This document shows, piece by piece, positions 43,185 to 52,365 of a stretch of 64,000 bases of DNA (within the stretch, counting starts at the first letter, position 1; each line of letters opens with the position of its first letter). Made by a program: the position numbers and the translations under genes. The notes beneath the pieces are model-generated. The model had not been told where the DNA came from. It did not search any database and saw nothing but the letters and a program-made list of their open reading frames with translations. Source of the stretch: Terriglobales bacterium (GTDB lineage Bacteria; Acidobacteriota; Terriglobia; Terriglobales; Acidobacteriaceae); contig JAICSO010000013.1 of assembly GCA_025936825.1 (NCBI GenBank), positions 62,001-126,000 of the forward strand, read 5' to 3'.

Positions 43185-43684
43185 ATAAACATCTCGTCCT
43201 GCGGCACCGTTACGCCATCGCGTCCGCGCCGTCTTCCAAAAAATGCTTCGAGTCCCACGCCCAGGCCGTGTGCAATTCCGGAGAGGTAACGCACCGGGGA
43301 AACGACAGTCCTCGTCACAACCTCACGCGTTTCCTCAAGCTTGTCCATGGTGCCGGTGACGAACTCGTCTGCGCGGATCACTTGCAAGCGAGTGCGGTCG
43401 ACGATGTCGGTGAGAGTCGCGTCGATGCGCTCCAGTTGCGTGCGCATGACCGTGGTGGACACGCTCACATTGTCCACCACAGTCTCGATCTTCGGACGCA
43501 GTTCCGTAATCATGGAATGCGCTAGTTCCGCCGTGGGCAGGACTTTGTTCTTCACTTCATCCGCCAGCGCCTCGACCTTGGCACTGGTCTTCCTCATGGC
43601 GATGAACATGCCGACAAGAATGCCGGCCTGAATGACGACCGCCACGGCGGTGACGACAATAAAAATGATCAGTAGGTTTTCCAT
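43181..43684 (-). CDS. Membrane-anchored coiled protein (DUF948-like)
   Basis: 167 residues from ATG 43684. One N-terminal membrane helix (LLIIFIVVTAVAVVIQAGILVGMFIA) is followed by a long amphipathic helix with heptad-like spacing (VEALADEVKNKVLPTAEL, ETVVDNVSVSTTVMRTQLERI) and an Arg-rich tail (FFGRRRGRDG). The layout is that of DUF948 proteins, small membrane-anchored proteins of unknown role often next to YtxH genes. The YtxH-like gene is indeed 30 nt upstream on the same strand, so they form a pair. Confidence 0.8.
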   Translation of the reverse strand: MENLLIIFIVVTAVAVVIQAGILVGMFIAMRKTSAKVEALADEVKNKVLPTAELAHSMITELRPKIETVVDNVSVSTTVMRTQLERIDATLTDIVDRTRLQVIRADEFVTGTMDKLEETREVVTRTVVSPVRYLSGIAHGLGVGLEAFFGRRRGRDGVTVPQDEMFI

Positions 43685-43714
43685 AGAGCTCGACACTGCA
43701 GTGTCGGCAAGAAA

Positions 43715-44032
43715 CTAAATGTTTTCTCCATCTCCGGGGACCGAAGCTGTGGTCTTCTCGCGATAAGCTTGGCGTCCCGCTTCAACCGCTGAGCGCAACT
43801 GCTCCTTCTGCGAGTTAATGACTTCCTTACCGCGAGCGGCCCACTGTCCAGCCTGTTCGCGCGCTTCCTGCGTTCGCTTCTTAACGTAATCCCGGCCCTC
43901 TTCTGCTTTCGACATCAGAATCTGCCGCGTCTCTTCACCCGAATGGGGTGCAAACAGAATTCCAACTGCCGCGCCGATGCCGATCCCAGCCAAAAACCAC
44001 AAAACTCCACCGCTACCATTCCGTTCAGACAT
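43715..44032 (-). CDS. YtxH-domain membrane protein
   Basis: 105 residues from ATG 44032, chosen because TTGGAGG lies 6-7 nt upstream. A single N-terminal membrane helix with Gly-rich packing (VLWFLAGIGIGAAVGILFAPHSG) is typical of the YtxH (GvpP-like) family; the FAPxSGxETR motif follows. The rest is a charged helix (EEGRDYVKKRTQEAREQAG). YtxH proteins are stress-linked in Bacillus, with no defined biochemical role. It is the first gene of a pair with the DUF948-like gene. Confidence 0.88.
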   Translation of the reverse strand: MSERNGSGGVLWFLAGIGIGAAVGILFAPHSGEETRQILMSKAEEGRDYVKKRTQEAREQAGQWAARGKEVINSQKEQLRSAVEAGRQAYREKTTASVPGDGENI

Positions 44033-44221
44033 AAAGAACCTCCAACAATGATTGCAACAGACGGATGGTAGCACCCGCTATAGGGAAATACAATTCGCGG
44101 GCATGGGGAGCAGCCTGTCCTGAGCGACTGACGCCGAAGGCGGGAAGGAGCTCGAACGAGGCACCTTCGTGGGCTTGTGCTGGAAGTCGCCAAGCGAGAG
44201 AATGAGCGTTCCGGAGTTCCA

Positions 44222-44650
44222 GTGTCAGACCGTAAATACCGCCAACAGGGATATCAGGATAGCGGGGGCGAGAAGCAGAAGACCTCGCACGAGAAGCCAC
44301 CCGCACGGAAGGACACTTTCGGGCCACGTGCCATCCAGATGCCCGGCACGCACACCGTTTCCCGCTGTGCACAATGCGGAACAGTCCTGGCGATGGTGAC
44401 CGAACCTCTAGGTCAATGCGCGAAGTGCGGCTTCGAACTGCATTCGTGCAAGCAGTGCACCTACTTCGATCCTTCGCAGAGGTTCGAGTGCCTGCAGCCG
44501 GTTCCGGAAAGAGTCACCAAGAAAGATGCCCGCAACGAATGCAAGTTCTACTCCATCAGCGTGCGGGTTGAAAAGCAGACCTCGACCGGAGCTAGCCCGT
44601 CCAGCCCCAAGGATGCCCGCAAAGCATTCGACAGCCTGTTCAAGGATTGA
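44222..44650 (+). CDS. Cysteine-rich zinc-ribbon protein
   Basis: 142 residues from GTG 44222, preferred because CGGAG lies 6 nt upstream; an in-frame start at 44177 is possible. After a charged N-terminus the core has eight Cys in ribbon-like pairs: RCAQCG, QCAKCG, SCKQC, then FECLQP and NECKFYS. The last Cys are followed by a Ser/Ala/Lys tail ending FDSLFKD. The Cys pattern suggests one or two structural zinc sites. No enzymatic motif is seen. It precedes the TPR kinase by 88 nt. Confidence 0.72.
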   Translation: MSDRKYRQQGYQDSGGEKQKTSHEKPPARKDTFGPRAIQMPGTHTVSRCAQCGTVLAMVTEPLGQCAKCGFELHSCKQCTYFDPSQRFECLQPVPERVTKKDARNECKFYSISVRVEKQTSTGASPSSPKDARKAFDSLFKD

Positions 44651-44738
44651 ACTCGCGCTACTATCCAGGCGTCCGATACCGACCGCCATCGTTGACTTCG
44701 GAGTTCGTACTCCCTAAGATCCTTAGGTCTCTTCGTCT

Positions 44739-47700
44739 ATGATCGGCGAAACTATCTCCCATTACAGGGTGATCGAGAAACTCGGGGGCGGCGGAATGGG
44801 AGTGGTCTTCAAGGCCGAGGACACCCGTCTGGGCCGCTATGTCGCCCTGAAGTTCCTTCCTGAGAATGTTTCCGCAGACGAACAAGTTCTAGGCCGTTTC
44901 CGGCGGGAAGGGCAGGCAGCATCTGCGCTGAATCATCCCAATATCTGCACGATTTATGACGTCGGCGAAGAGGCCGGCCGGGCATACATCGTGATGGAGT
45001 ATCTGCAAGGCGAGACGCTGAAGCATCTGATCGGCGATCACCCGCTGGAACTCGACGAGCTTATGACCTTGGCGATCGATCTGGCGGATGCCCTGGAGGC
45101 GGCGCACGCGCGCGGAATAATTCACCGCGATATCAAGCCTGCCAACATCTTTGTGACCGATCGTGGCCACGCGAAAATCCTGGATTTCGGATTGGCCAAG
45201 GTGGAGGTCGGAAATGCGTTGGCGCCCGTGGGAGAAACTGCACCGACGGCTGGAGTTGCTGACGACCACCTGACGAGTCCGGGTTCGGCTCTGGGTACGG
45301 TCGCGTACATGTCTCCGGAGCAGGTGCGGGGGAAAGCTCTCGACGCCCGCACCGACCTGTTTTCATTCGGGGTTGTGCTCTATGAGATGGCAACGGGGGC
45401 ATTGCCATTCCGCGGAGAAACCTCGGGCGTGATCTTCGATGGCATCATGAACCGCGCGCCGGTTGCGCCAGTACGGCTGAATCCGGACTTGCCGCCAAAG
45501 CTTGAGGACATCATCAATCGCGCTCTGGAGAAAGAGCGCGAGTTGCGGTATCAGCATGCGTCGGACGTCAAATCGGAATTGCTGCGGCTCAAGCGCGATT
45601 TGAGCAGCAAGAAAATCACCTTGCCCGAAGCCATGCCTACGATACCCGAAGAACCGGCAGGATCCACCTCGCCAAGCAGGCCGTTTGCTTCCTCACCAAA
45701 GCCGGACTCGGGAAAGGCGCGGCCTGCCATGGAGAATGCCAGTGGATCAGCTGTCGCCCCGACAGAGACTCGCCCATCTGGCAATGTAGAAGTGCCGCCA
45801 GTGTTGCATGAAACCGGCAGCAAACCGCCTTCGCGGCGCTGGTATAGCCTGCTGATTCTTGTCGTTGTGGCAGTCGCGGCTTTCGGCGCCTACTTCTACT
45901 TCCACAAAACCACGACTCCCGAGCTCACCGATAAAGACCAACTCATCCTTGCTGACTTCGATAACAAAACCGGCGATCCAGTGTTCGATTCGACTCTGAA
46001 AGAAGCGCTGGCGATCCAGTTGGAGCAGTCGCCGCTGATCCAGTTGGTGAGTGACGCCGAGTTGCACGACAGCCTGCAGTATTTGGGACAGCCGAAGAAC
46101 CAGCGCATCACCCCGGAACTGGCGCAACAAATCGGGCAGCGGCTGGGAGTGAAGGCGTATTTGACGGGCACAATCGAACCACTGGCGTCGTCATATGTGA
46201 TCTCTATTAACGCGGTCAATTGCGCGACCGGTGATGTTTTCGGGCGCACGCAAGTCACCGCGCCGGACAAGTCAGGGGTGCTCGCCGCAGTTTCCACTGC
46301 CGCCACAAGCATGCGCGCCAAGCTAGGAGAGTCACTCGCTTCGATCCAGAAGTTGTCGACGCCGTACTTGAGCAGTGTGACCACTGCTTCTCTGCAGGCA
46401 TTTCATGCATTTTCGCTGGGCGAGAATGAACATCGGCTCGGACACGACTTCCCAGAGGCCGCTTCTTTTTACGAGCAGGCGGTGCAGCTCGATGGCAACT
46501 TTGCGATGGCGTGGGCGCGCCTCGGGGTCGTACATGCAAACACGGGAGCTACGGCTAAGGCTCTGGTTTACATGAAGAAGGCTTACGAGCTCCGCGAACG
46601 CGTCACCGAACGCGAGCGCATGTACATTGAGGCGCAATACGCTCTTGCCCAAGGCGATCTGCCAAAGAGCTTGGAGTCGTACAAGCTCTATGCTTCTACC
46701 TATCCGCGAGACGCGAACGCGCTGAATAATCTAGGTTCGACCTACTCGGCAGCCGGGGATTATGAGCAAGCCGCGCAGAGCTTCGTGAAGACCTGGGAAG
46801 CCGCAAAATGGGACAACGCGGCGGCTACCAATGCTGCCGGGGCATTTCTGTTGCTAGACGATCTTGCAAAGGCTTCAAAGTACCAGCAGGAATCCTTGCA
46901 GGAGGGTGCTGGCGAAAACCCTAGTTACCACGCGAATGATTTGCTTTACAAGTTTCTTTCTGGGCAGGGCGATTGGGAAAACGAAATACAGTGGAGTGCT
47001 CCCCGCCCGGGCGGTTTTCTTGTAGACACCATTGCAGCCGGTGTGAATTTCTTCCAGGGAAGAGTTCGCCTTGCCGAGCAGCAGTGGGAGCACGCTGCCC
47101 AGCGCGCCTTACAGCAGCACCTCACCGACACTGCGGGCGCAATCTATTCGGTTGAAGCCGTGCAAGCCGCCATGATCTCGAATTGCACTATGGCTCGCTC
47201 GGCGGCCCACAAGGCCCTGTCGTTGGATCACTCCGAGGCAACGGTCCCCAACTCCACTCTTGCTCTCGCACTCTGCGGCGAGATCGCTCTCGCGCAGCAG
47301 GACATGCAGCGACTCGCAGCCGCCGAACCGACCAATACTCTCGTGAATGAGGTTGCGCTACCCCAAGTGAAAGCGGCGATCGCGATCAGCCAGAAACGTC
47401 CCAAGGATGTCGCCCAAATCTTGACGTCGGCAGCGCCGTATCTTCTGGCATCGAAAGCTTCGCAACTCTCGGGGCTTGCATCACTCGATGCAAATGATTG
47501 GCAACAGGCGGTCTCAGATTTCGAGCCTTGTACGCGCTATCGCGGTCTGACCCTTCAAGAGGGGCCGTCTGGAAATCCCCAGGTGCCCGACTATGAACTT
47601 TGCCTTCTGGGCATCGCTCGCGCTCAGTCGCATCTCGACAGGGTGGCAGCTCGCCAGAGCTACACCAAGCTCCTGGAAATCTGGAAAAGCGCCGATCCCG

Positions 47701-47750
47701 ATTTCGCGCTGGCGCAAGAGGCAAAAAAGGAATTTGCAGCTCTGCAATAG
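44739..47750 (+). CDS. Membrane Ser/Thr protein kinase with TolB-like and TPR ectodomain
   Basis: 1003 residues. Residues 9-275 are a complete Hanks-type kinase: [11 protein letters not shown] loop, Lys38 in [16 protein letters not shown] (catalytic Asp131), DFGLAK, and [14 protein letters not shown] Pro/Ser-rich juxtamembrane part leads to one membrane helix at about 367-388 ([18 protein letters not shown]). Outside comes a TolB/FlgO-like module ([26 protein letters not shown]) and a TPR-rich region to the end ([11 protein letters not shown]). Such kinases are common in Acidobacteriota and sense an unknown external cue. The ectodomain plan equals that of the winged-helix regulator at 10443. 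Confidence 0.93.
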   Translation: MIGETISHYRVIEKLGGGGMGVVFKAEDTRLGRYVALKFLPENVSADEQVLGRFRREGQAASALNHPNICTIYDVGEEAGRAYIVMEYLQGETLKHLIGDHPLELDELMTLAIDLADALEAAHARGIIHRDIKPANIFVTDRGHAKILDFGLAKVEVGNALAPVGETAPTAGVADDHLTSPGSALGTVAYMSPEQVRGKALDARTDLFSFGVVLYEMATGALPFRGETSGVIFDGIMNRAPVAPVRLNPDLPPKLEDIINRALEKERELRYQHASDVKSELLRLKRDLSSKKITLPEAMPTIPEEPAGSTSPSRPFASSPKPDSGKARPAMENASGSAVAPTETRPSGNVEVPPVLHETGSKPPSRRWYSLLILVVVAVAAFGAYFYFHKTTTPELTDKDQLILADFDNKTGDPVFDSTLKEALAIQLEQSPLIQLVSDAELHDSLQYLGQPKNQRITPELAQQIGQRLGVKAYLTGTIEPLASSYVISINAVNCATGDVFGRTQVTAPDKSGVLAAVSTAATSMRAKLGESLASIQKLSTPYLSSVTTASLQAFHAFSLGENEHRLGHDFPEAASFYEQAVQLDGNFAMAWARLGVVHANTGATAKALVYMKKAYELRERVTERERMYIEAQYALAQGDLPKSLESYKLYASTYPRDANALNNLGSTYSAAGDYEQAAQSFVKTWEAAKWDNAAATNAAGAFLLLDDLAKASKYQQESLQEGAGENPSYHANDLLYKFLSGQGDWENEIQWSAPRPGGFLVDTIAAGVNFFQGRVRLAEQQWEHAAQRALQQHLTDTAGAIYSVEAVQAAMISNCTMARSAAHKALSLDHSEATVPNSTLALALCGEIALAQQDMQRLAAAEPTNTLVNEVALPQVKAAIAISQKRPKDVAQILTSAAPYLLASKASQLSGLASLDANDWQQAVSDFEPCTRYRGLTLQEGPSGNPQVPDYELCLLGIARAQSHLDRVAARQSYTKLLEIWKSADPDFALAQEAKKEFAALQ

Positions 47751-47777
47751 AAGCTGCCCAGATACTTCGCCGCAACT

Positions 47778-48498
47778 CTACGGTTTCTGCGTCGGCCGGA
47801 TCAGCACTTCGCTGACGAACGACTGCGGTGCCTGCGTCGCCAGCATACCGACCACGTGGGCAATGTCTTCGGGTTTAAGCATCTTGTTAGAGTTCTTGCC
47901 GTGGTGACAGCCCTCGCTTGTGTCGACCGAGCCAGGGCACACCACCGAAACGCGAATATTCTTCGCGCGCAGCTCCTCGGCGACCGCGTAGCTCAACCCG
48001 TTCAATCCCCATTTCGACGCTGCATAGGCCGCGCCATTGGGCAACGGATTTTTGCCGGCTAAAGATGAGATGTTCACGATGTGCCCGCCATTTTGCCGAA
48101 TCATCATGGGCGCGAATGCGCGAATGGTGTAGAAAACGCCGCGGAGGTTGGTATTCAGGACCTTTTCCCAGTCCGCCGGTGTCATTTCGTGGAGCGGGCC
48201 GGAGAAGGAGCCGACGCCTGCGTTGTTGACGAGGATGTCGATGCGTCCGAACCCCTTCTCGACCTCGGAAGACGCGGCTTCGACCGAGCGCAGGTCGCTG
48301 ACGTCGCAAGTAATCGGGACCGCATTACCTCCGGAAGAGGAGATTTCGCGGGCCAAAATCGAGTTCATTGCGGGAGCGCGCGCATAGCGCGACCGTAGCA
48401 CCCAGGCTGGCAAGGTGAGAGGAAATCGATTTGCCAATGCCGCGTCCAGCGCCGGTTACCAGCGACACCTGATTCGAAAGGGGTTTTGCGGAAGTCAT
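47778..48498 (-). pseudogene. Short-chain dehydrogenase/reductase, frameshifted
   Basis: The 5' part from ATG 48498 gives the NAD(P) site of an SDR: VSLVTGAGRGIGKSI, then ATVALCARSRNEL. The frame breaks at about 48345-48365. The rest continues in the other frame: LAREISSSGGNAVPITCDVSD, DILVNNAGVGSF, NLRGVFYTIRAFAPMM, the catalytic Ser in NISSLAG and the YAASKWG Tyr/Lys pair. The combined span is 721 nt, one base more than a multiple of three, which fits a one-base insertion. Without it this would be a normal 239-residue SDR. It may be an inactive gene or a sequence error. Confidence 0.82.
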
Positions 48499-48580
48499 TT
48501 TGGAGCTCCGTTTTGGTTCAAACCACCAAGTCTATGGAATTTAGCATCTCAAGCATTAAGACGTGTTGGAGCTAAGTTGC

Positions 48581-48609
48581 TTGCGTAACTTTAAGTGCGC
48601 CAATATAAT
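48581..48609 (+). promoter_or_regulatory. Sigma-70 promoter
   Basis: TTGCGT (48581-48586), a 17-nt spacer and a perfect TATAAT (48604-48609). The -35 matches four of six. Transcription should start near 48616, giving a leader of about 170 nt before ATG 48785. It is among the clearest promoters in the window. Confidence 0.75.
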
Positions 48610-48615
48610 CCGCTC

Positions 48616-48784
48616 ACCGGAACAAAGGCCTCTGCGCCAAAAACGGCAGAGGGTGTTCCGTCCCCAGCGTATCAGGGGGCGCACCACGCTGGAACCATCC
48701 GTGTGTTAGATGTCTGAGTGCGGGTTCCGCGTCCGACCGGTATCCTGAAGAAATCGATTTCCCAAAAGCCCGAGGAGCGATGGA
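48616..48784 (+). promoter_or_regulatory. Structured 5' leader
   Basis: Downstream of the promoter, two strong stems follow each other. The first is GGAACA/TGTTCC (48619-48624 with 48654-48659), extended inside by CCTCTGC/GCAGAGG (48629-48635 with 48646-48652). The second is CCAGCGT/ACGCTGG (48664-48670 with 48686-48692). A GAGGAG ribosome site lies 7 nt before ATG 48785. No known riboswitch is recognised. Confidence 0.5.
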
Positions 48785-50149
48785 ATGAAAAAGATTGTTC
48801 TGGCGATTCTGCTTGCGTGCGCAATGGTGGCCACCACGCAAGTTCCTACACAGGCCCAAGCCGCGCCGCAAAATCCGCCTGCTGCCCAGGGTGCCTCGGG
48901 CGGCGGAGAATCGGCGCCTACCATTAAGGATCCAGCCGAATATAACGCCTACGTCAATGCCATTCAGCAGCAAGATCCCAACGCCAAGATCAGTGCGCTG
49001 GAAGCTTTTCTCACGCAATACCCCAATAGCGTAATGAAGACCACCGCGCTGGAAGTCCTCATGGGAACCTACCAGGCGGCGAACAATCCGACCAAGGTTG
49101 TTGACACTGCAAAGCGGTTGCTCACCGCCGAACCATGTAGCCTCTCAGCGCTGGCTCTGTTGACGTTCAATAGCCGCCAGGCAGTTGCTACAGGACAGAA
49201 CCCGCAACAGAACCTGGCCGACCTCACGCAGTATTCCAATAAGGGCCTCGATTGTGTAAAGACCGCGCCCAAACCGGCCACTTTGCAGCAGGCGCAGTTT
49301 GACGACCTCAAGAAGAAAGTGAACCCAATTTTTGAGGCGGGTGCCGGCTTCGCGGCTCTGCAGAACAAGGACTACGAAAACGCAAAGACGCACCTGCGCA
49401 ACGCGGTGGAAACACAGCCCGAAGATTTACAGAACGTTTATCCTCTAGCCCTGGCTTACTTGACGCCGAATCCCCGGCCCGACGAAGACACCTTGAACGG
49501 CCTCTTTTTCACGGCGCGCGCCGTCAACCTCTCGAATGGCAATGCGCAGTTGATGCAGTATTTGACGAAGACGTACAAGAATTTCCATGGCTCGGATGAG
49601 GGTTTGCAGGACCTGCTGGCCTGCGCAAAAACCAATCCCATGCCAACCGCGGATTGCACCTCCAAAATCACGAAGTATGTGCCTCCTACACCGGCACAGC
49701 AGGCGCACGACCTGGTCAATGGTAAGACTCCCGAGCAGATTGCCCAATTGAGTTTCGGCGAATGGGAATTGGTTCTCTCCGCCGGCGCGCCTGAAGATCA
49801 GGACAAAGTTTGGAGCGTGATCAAGGGCAAGCCGCTGCAGATGCTTGGCCTCGTGGTCGAGGTGCCCAGTAATACGGAACTTCACATGGCGGCCAGCGCG
49901 GACGATATCGACGCCAAGCGGACCGACATCACCTTGACCATGACCGGCCCGATTCCAGCTGCGAAGCTGCCCAAGGGTGGTGAGACAGACTTTGCATTCG
50001 AAGGTGTGCCGGCATCCTACACGGCAACTCCTTTCATGTTGCAGATGACCGATGGCAAGCTTCTCAGGAAGCCCGGGGCAGCTCCGGCCAAGCCACCGGC
50101 GCGGCGACGCCCGGCGGGCACTACGCGGCGCAAACCAGCCGCGCAGTAG
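48785..50149 (+). CDS. Secreted TPR-like protein of unknown function
   Basis: 454 residues, ATG 48785 with GAGGAG at 7 nt. Signal peptide KKIVLAILLACAMVATTQV. An Ala/Pro/Gly linker leads to helical repeats of TPR type: AEYNAYVNAIQQQDPNAK, SALEAFLTQYPNSVM, VDTAKRLLTAEPCSLSAL, AGFAALQNKDYENAKTHL, NAVETQPEDLQNVYPLALAYL. The C-terminal third is beta-rich, followed by a basic Pro/Arg tail (KPPARRRPAGTTRRKP). It probably acts in the periplasm as a protein-binding scaffold. It is transcribed alone: strong promoter and structured leader before it, intrinsic terminator after it. Confidence 0.82.
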   Translation: MKKIVLAILLACAMVATTQVPTQAQAAPQNPPAAQGASGGGESAPTIKDPAEYNAYVNAIQQQDPNAKISALEAFLTQYPNSVMKTTALEVLMGTYQAANNPTKVVDTAKRLLTAEPCSLSALALLTFNSRQAVATGQNPQQNLADLTQYSNKGLDCVKTAPKPATLQQAQFDDLKKKVNPIFEAGAGFAALQNKDYENAKTHLRNAVETQPEDLQNVYPLALAYLTPNPRPDEDTLNGLFFTARAVNLSNGNAQLMQYLTKTYKNFHGSDEGLQDLLACAKTNPMPTADCTSKITKYVPPTPAQQAHDLVNGKTPEQIAQLSFGEWELVLSAGAPEDQDKVWSVIKGKPLQMLGLVVEVPSNTELHMAASADDIDAKRTDITLTMTGPIPAAKLPKGGETDFAFEGVPASYTATPFMLQMTDGKLLRKPGAAPAKPPARRRPAGTTRRKPAAQ

Positions 50150-50172
50150 ATCGGAACCGCTCAAACCAATAA

Positions 50173-50202
50173 GGCAGCCCGCAAGGGCTGCCTTTCCTTT
50201 TT
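50173..50202 (+). terminator. Rho-independent terminator
   Basis: Perfect 8-bp stem GGCAGCCC/GGGCTGCC (50173-50180 with 50185-50192), GCAA tetraloop, then TTTCCTTTTT. It lies 24 nt after the stop codon at 50149 and ends that one-gene unit. Confidence 0.9.
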
Positions 50203-50221
50203 GCTCAGCGCCCGTTTACGA

Positions 50222-50370
50222 AAACCTTCACCACAGAGAACACAGAGTCCCACAGAGGAACGCCACAGAGGAGTTCGAGAGTCTGTAGCTGCGGGAGGAC
50301 TTCGGCTTCAAAACCAAAATTCCTCTGTGAGCTCCTCTGTGGGACTCTGTGTTCTCTGTGGTGAAGGTTT
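50222..50370. repeat. Large inverted repeat of CACAGAG words
   Basis: 50222-50259 and 50333-50370 are perfect 38-nt reverse complements. The left arm begins AAACCTTCACCACAGAGAAC and continues with CACAGAGTCCCACAGAGGA. Just inside, CACAGAGGA (about 50264-50272) pairs with TCCTCTGTG (50321-50329), so the stem continues. The spacer is about 50 nt. The element separates the terminator at 50173 from the convergent Fis-like gene. Confidence 0.92.
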
Positions 50371-50390
50371 GTTTTTGCGGGGGAAGGCGA

Positions 50391-50669
50391 TTACCGCGCC
50401 ACTTTTTTGTCGTAGATGCCAGGGCGTGCGCTGCGCGGAGGGCGGCGGCCGCCATCGCGGAATTCGCGAACATCGATCTTCAGTTCATCAATTGTGCGGC
50501 TCAGAGTATTGCGATGCATGCCGAGTTGCCGGGCCGCGCGGCACTGGTTCCCCTTGTTTTCTTCCAGGACTGTGGCAATAAAACATCGCTTAAACTCTCG
50601 TACCGCTTCTGAATAGAGAATATTGCTGCGATACATGTTCTGCACGAGGGTCAGTAGTTGATCTTTCAC
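50391..50669 (-). CDS. Small Fis-family DNA-binding regulator
   Basis: 92 residues. The C-terminal half of a Fis domain is visible: REFKRCFIATVLEENKGNQC then the helix-turn-helix AARQLGMHRNTLSRTIDEL, followed by an Arg-rich tail (GGRRPPRSARPG). It is about the size of Fis (98 residues), which bends DNA and shapes the nucleoid, but could equally be a detached NtrC-type C-terminus. It follows cvpA on the same strand by 43 nt and is the likely last gene of the purC-cvpA unit. Confidence 0.88.
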   Translation of the reverse strand: MKDQLLTLVQNMYRSNILYSEAVREFKRCFIATVLEENKGNQCRAARQLGMHRNTLSRTIDELKIDVREFRDGGRRPPRSARPGIYDKKVAR

Positions 50670-50712
50670 GAGTATCTCTTTTCAGCGCTTTCAGCTGTCT
50701 GCGGCGACTCGA

Positions 50713-51246
50713 CTACTTGCCTGAGTGTGCAGCCTGCTGCGACTTGCGCACGTAGTCCAATCCTTTGTAAAACGCGTCTCGTAACTCGGCCGGTGCCACC
50801 CAGATCGCAGCGCGCCCTACCACCAGGAAATACGGCGCGAGCGATGAATTTTGTAGCCAGCGCGAAGTCGGCGTAAACGCCGTCATGCCCACCAGAACAA
50901 TTGCGATCAGCAAACAACCACGTATCAATCCGAGCACACCGCCAAAAAAACGGTCGACAAAACTCAGCCCTGCTTCTTTCATCAACCAGCGCACGATCTT
51001 GCCACAAATCCCGGCAAGAACCATGATCCCAATAAAGATGGCAAGAAAGGCGACGATCTGCGCCAACCACTGCGAGCTCATGTGTTCTACAAAATGGGCC
51101 GCGAGTTGGCGGTACTCCCACGCCGCGATCAAATACCCAAACACCAGTCCCGCAATTCCGAACGCTTCTTGAAAGAATCCGGAACTTGCGGCCTGAATTA
51201 CAGAAATCAGCAAAACCGCAACAATGATCCAATCCGCGATGTTCAA
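50713..51246 (-). CDS. cvpA: CvpA-family membrane protein
   Basis: 177 residues, four membrane helices: DWIIVAVLLISVIQAASSGF, GIAGLVFGYLIAAW, WLAQIVAFLAIFIGIMVLAG, GLIRGCLLIAIVLVGMTAF. The family motifs GFFQEAFGIAGLV and FVDRFFGGVLGLIRG are present. CvpA is needed for colicin V production and biofilm in E. coli, where it is linked to purine genes. Here too it follows a purine gene (purC, 23 nt upstream). Exact role unknown. Confidence 0.9.
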   Translation of the reverse strand: MNIADWIIVAVLLISVIQAASSGFFQEAFGIAGLVFGYLIAAWEYRQLAAHFVEHMSSQWLAQIVAFLAIFIGIMVLAGICGKIVRWLMKEAGLSFVDRFFGGVLGLIRGCLLIAIVLVGMTAFTPTSRWLQNSSLAPYFLVVGRAAIWVAPAELRDAFYKGLDYVRKSQQAAHSGK

Positions 51247-51269
51247 AGATCAGCCCCAGCCCACCGGTC

Positions 51270-52181
51270 TTACACGTCCAAATCGCGCCCGGTCAGCTTG
51301 CGATACGCTTCCACGTACTTCTCACTCGTCTTACGCGCCACCTCGGCGGGAAGCGCGGGAGCAGGCGGCTGCTTGTTCCAGCGGATCTCCTCGAGATAGT
51401 CGCGTACGTACTGCTTATCGAACGACTGCTGTGACATTCCCGGCGAGTACAACTCGGCAGGCCAGAAACGCGAAGAATCCGGCGTGAGCACCTCGTCGGC
51501 GAGCGTGATGCCGGCGGCAGTCTTACCAAATTCGAACTTGGTATCGGCGATAATGATGCCCTTGGTGCGCGCGTAATCGGCCGCCTTGGTGTAAATCGCA
51601 ATACTCAGATCGCGGAGTTGCTTAGCTTCCGCCGGATCGACCAGCTTGCACATCTCTTCGAAAGAAATGTTCTCGTCGTGGCCAGTAGTGGCCTTGGTTG
51701 CCGGTGTGAAGATCGGTTCCGGCAGCTTGTCGGATTCTTTGAGTCCCGAGGGCAGCTTGATTCCGCAGACGCTGCCGCTTGCCTTGTACTCTTTCCAGCC
51801 CGATCCTGAGAGATATCCGCGCACCACGCACTCAACCGGGAACATGTCGGCTTTCTGGACCAGCATGGATCGTCCCCGAAGCTGGTCGGCGTATGGCTGA
51901 ACCTCAGCCGGATACTTGCTGACGTCGGCTGTGACGAGATGGTTGGCTATCGTATCTTTCAGGTACTCGAACCAGAACATCGAAATCTGCGTGAGCACAC
52001 GGCCCTTGTGCGGAATGCCGGTGGCGAGCACGTAGTCGAAAGCCGAAATGCGGTCGGTCGCTACAAAAAGGAGCCGGTCCTTGCCGACGTTATATACATC
52101 GCGCACCTTGCCACTGGCAAAGAGTTCCAGGTTGGGGAAGTCAGTCTTGAGGAGAACGGGATCGAGGGTCTGGGTAGTCAT
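51270..52181 (-). CDS. purC: Phosphoribosylaminoimidazole-succinocarboxamide synthase
   Basis: 303 residues, the longer form of SAICAR synthetase. Motifs: [14 protein letters not shown] (ATP loop), [72 protein letters not shown] and [11 protein letters not shown]. It joins aspartate to CAIR in purine synthesis. A near-consensus promoter lies upstream (52213-52240), and cvpA plus a Fis-like gene follow on the same strand with gaps of 23 and 43 nt. Confidence 0.97.
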   Translation of the reverse strand: MTTQTLDPVLLKTDFPNLELFASGKVRDVYNVGKDRLLFVATDRISAFDYVLATGIPHKGRVLTQISMFWFEYLKDTIANHLVTADVSKYPAEVQPYADQLRGRSMLVQKADMFPVECVVRGYLSGSGWKEYKASGSVCGIKLPSGLKESDKLPEPIFTPATKATTGHDENISFEEMCKLVDPAEAKQLRDLSIAIYTKAADYARTKGIIIADTKFEFGKTAAGITLADEVLTPDSSRFWPAELYSPGMSQQSFDKQYVRDYLEEIRWNKQPPAPALPAEVARKTSEKYVEAYRKLTGRDLDV

Positions 52182-52212
52182 TTATAGATTCTAACAATCG
52201 GAATCGTCGCGT

Positions 52213-52240
52213 ATTCTAGCGGCTCTGAATTTTTTGTCAA
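52213..52240 (-). promoter_or_regulatory. Sigma-70 promoter of the purC unit
   Basis: On the minus strand TTGACA (52240-52235), a 16-nt spacer and TAGAAT (52218-52213). The -35 is perfect and the -10 matches five of six. The start site should lie near 52206, giving a leader of about 25 nt before ATG 52181. Confidence 0.8.
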
Positions 52241-52365
52241 CGGCGGAAATCATACTGGATTTTCCGGAATACTGCTTAACACTGAAGTGGCATTGACAAA
52301 GTCGCAATCGGCGAAAATCTGCGTAGGCGGGACAACTGCAGGGTCCGGGCCTAGGGTAAGAATGC

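Noticed and set aside
50222-50370. CRISPR array
   Set aside because: The CACAGAG words are inverted, adjacent and without unique spacers; no cas genes are present.
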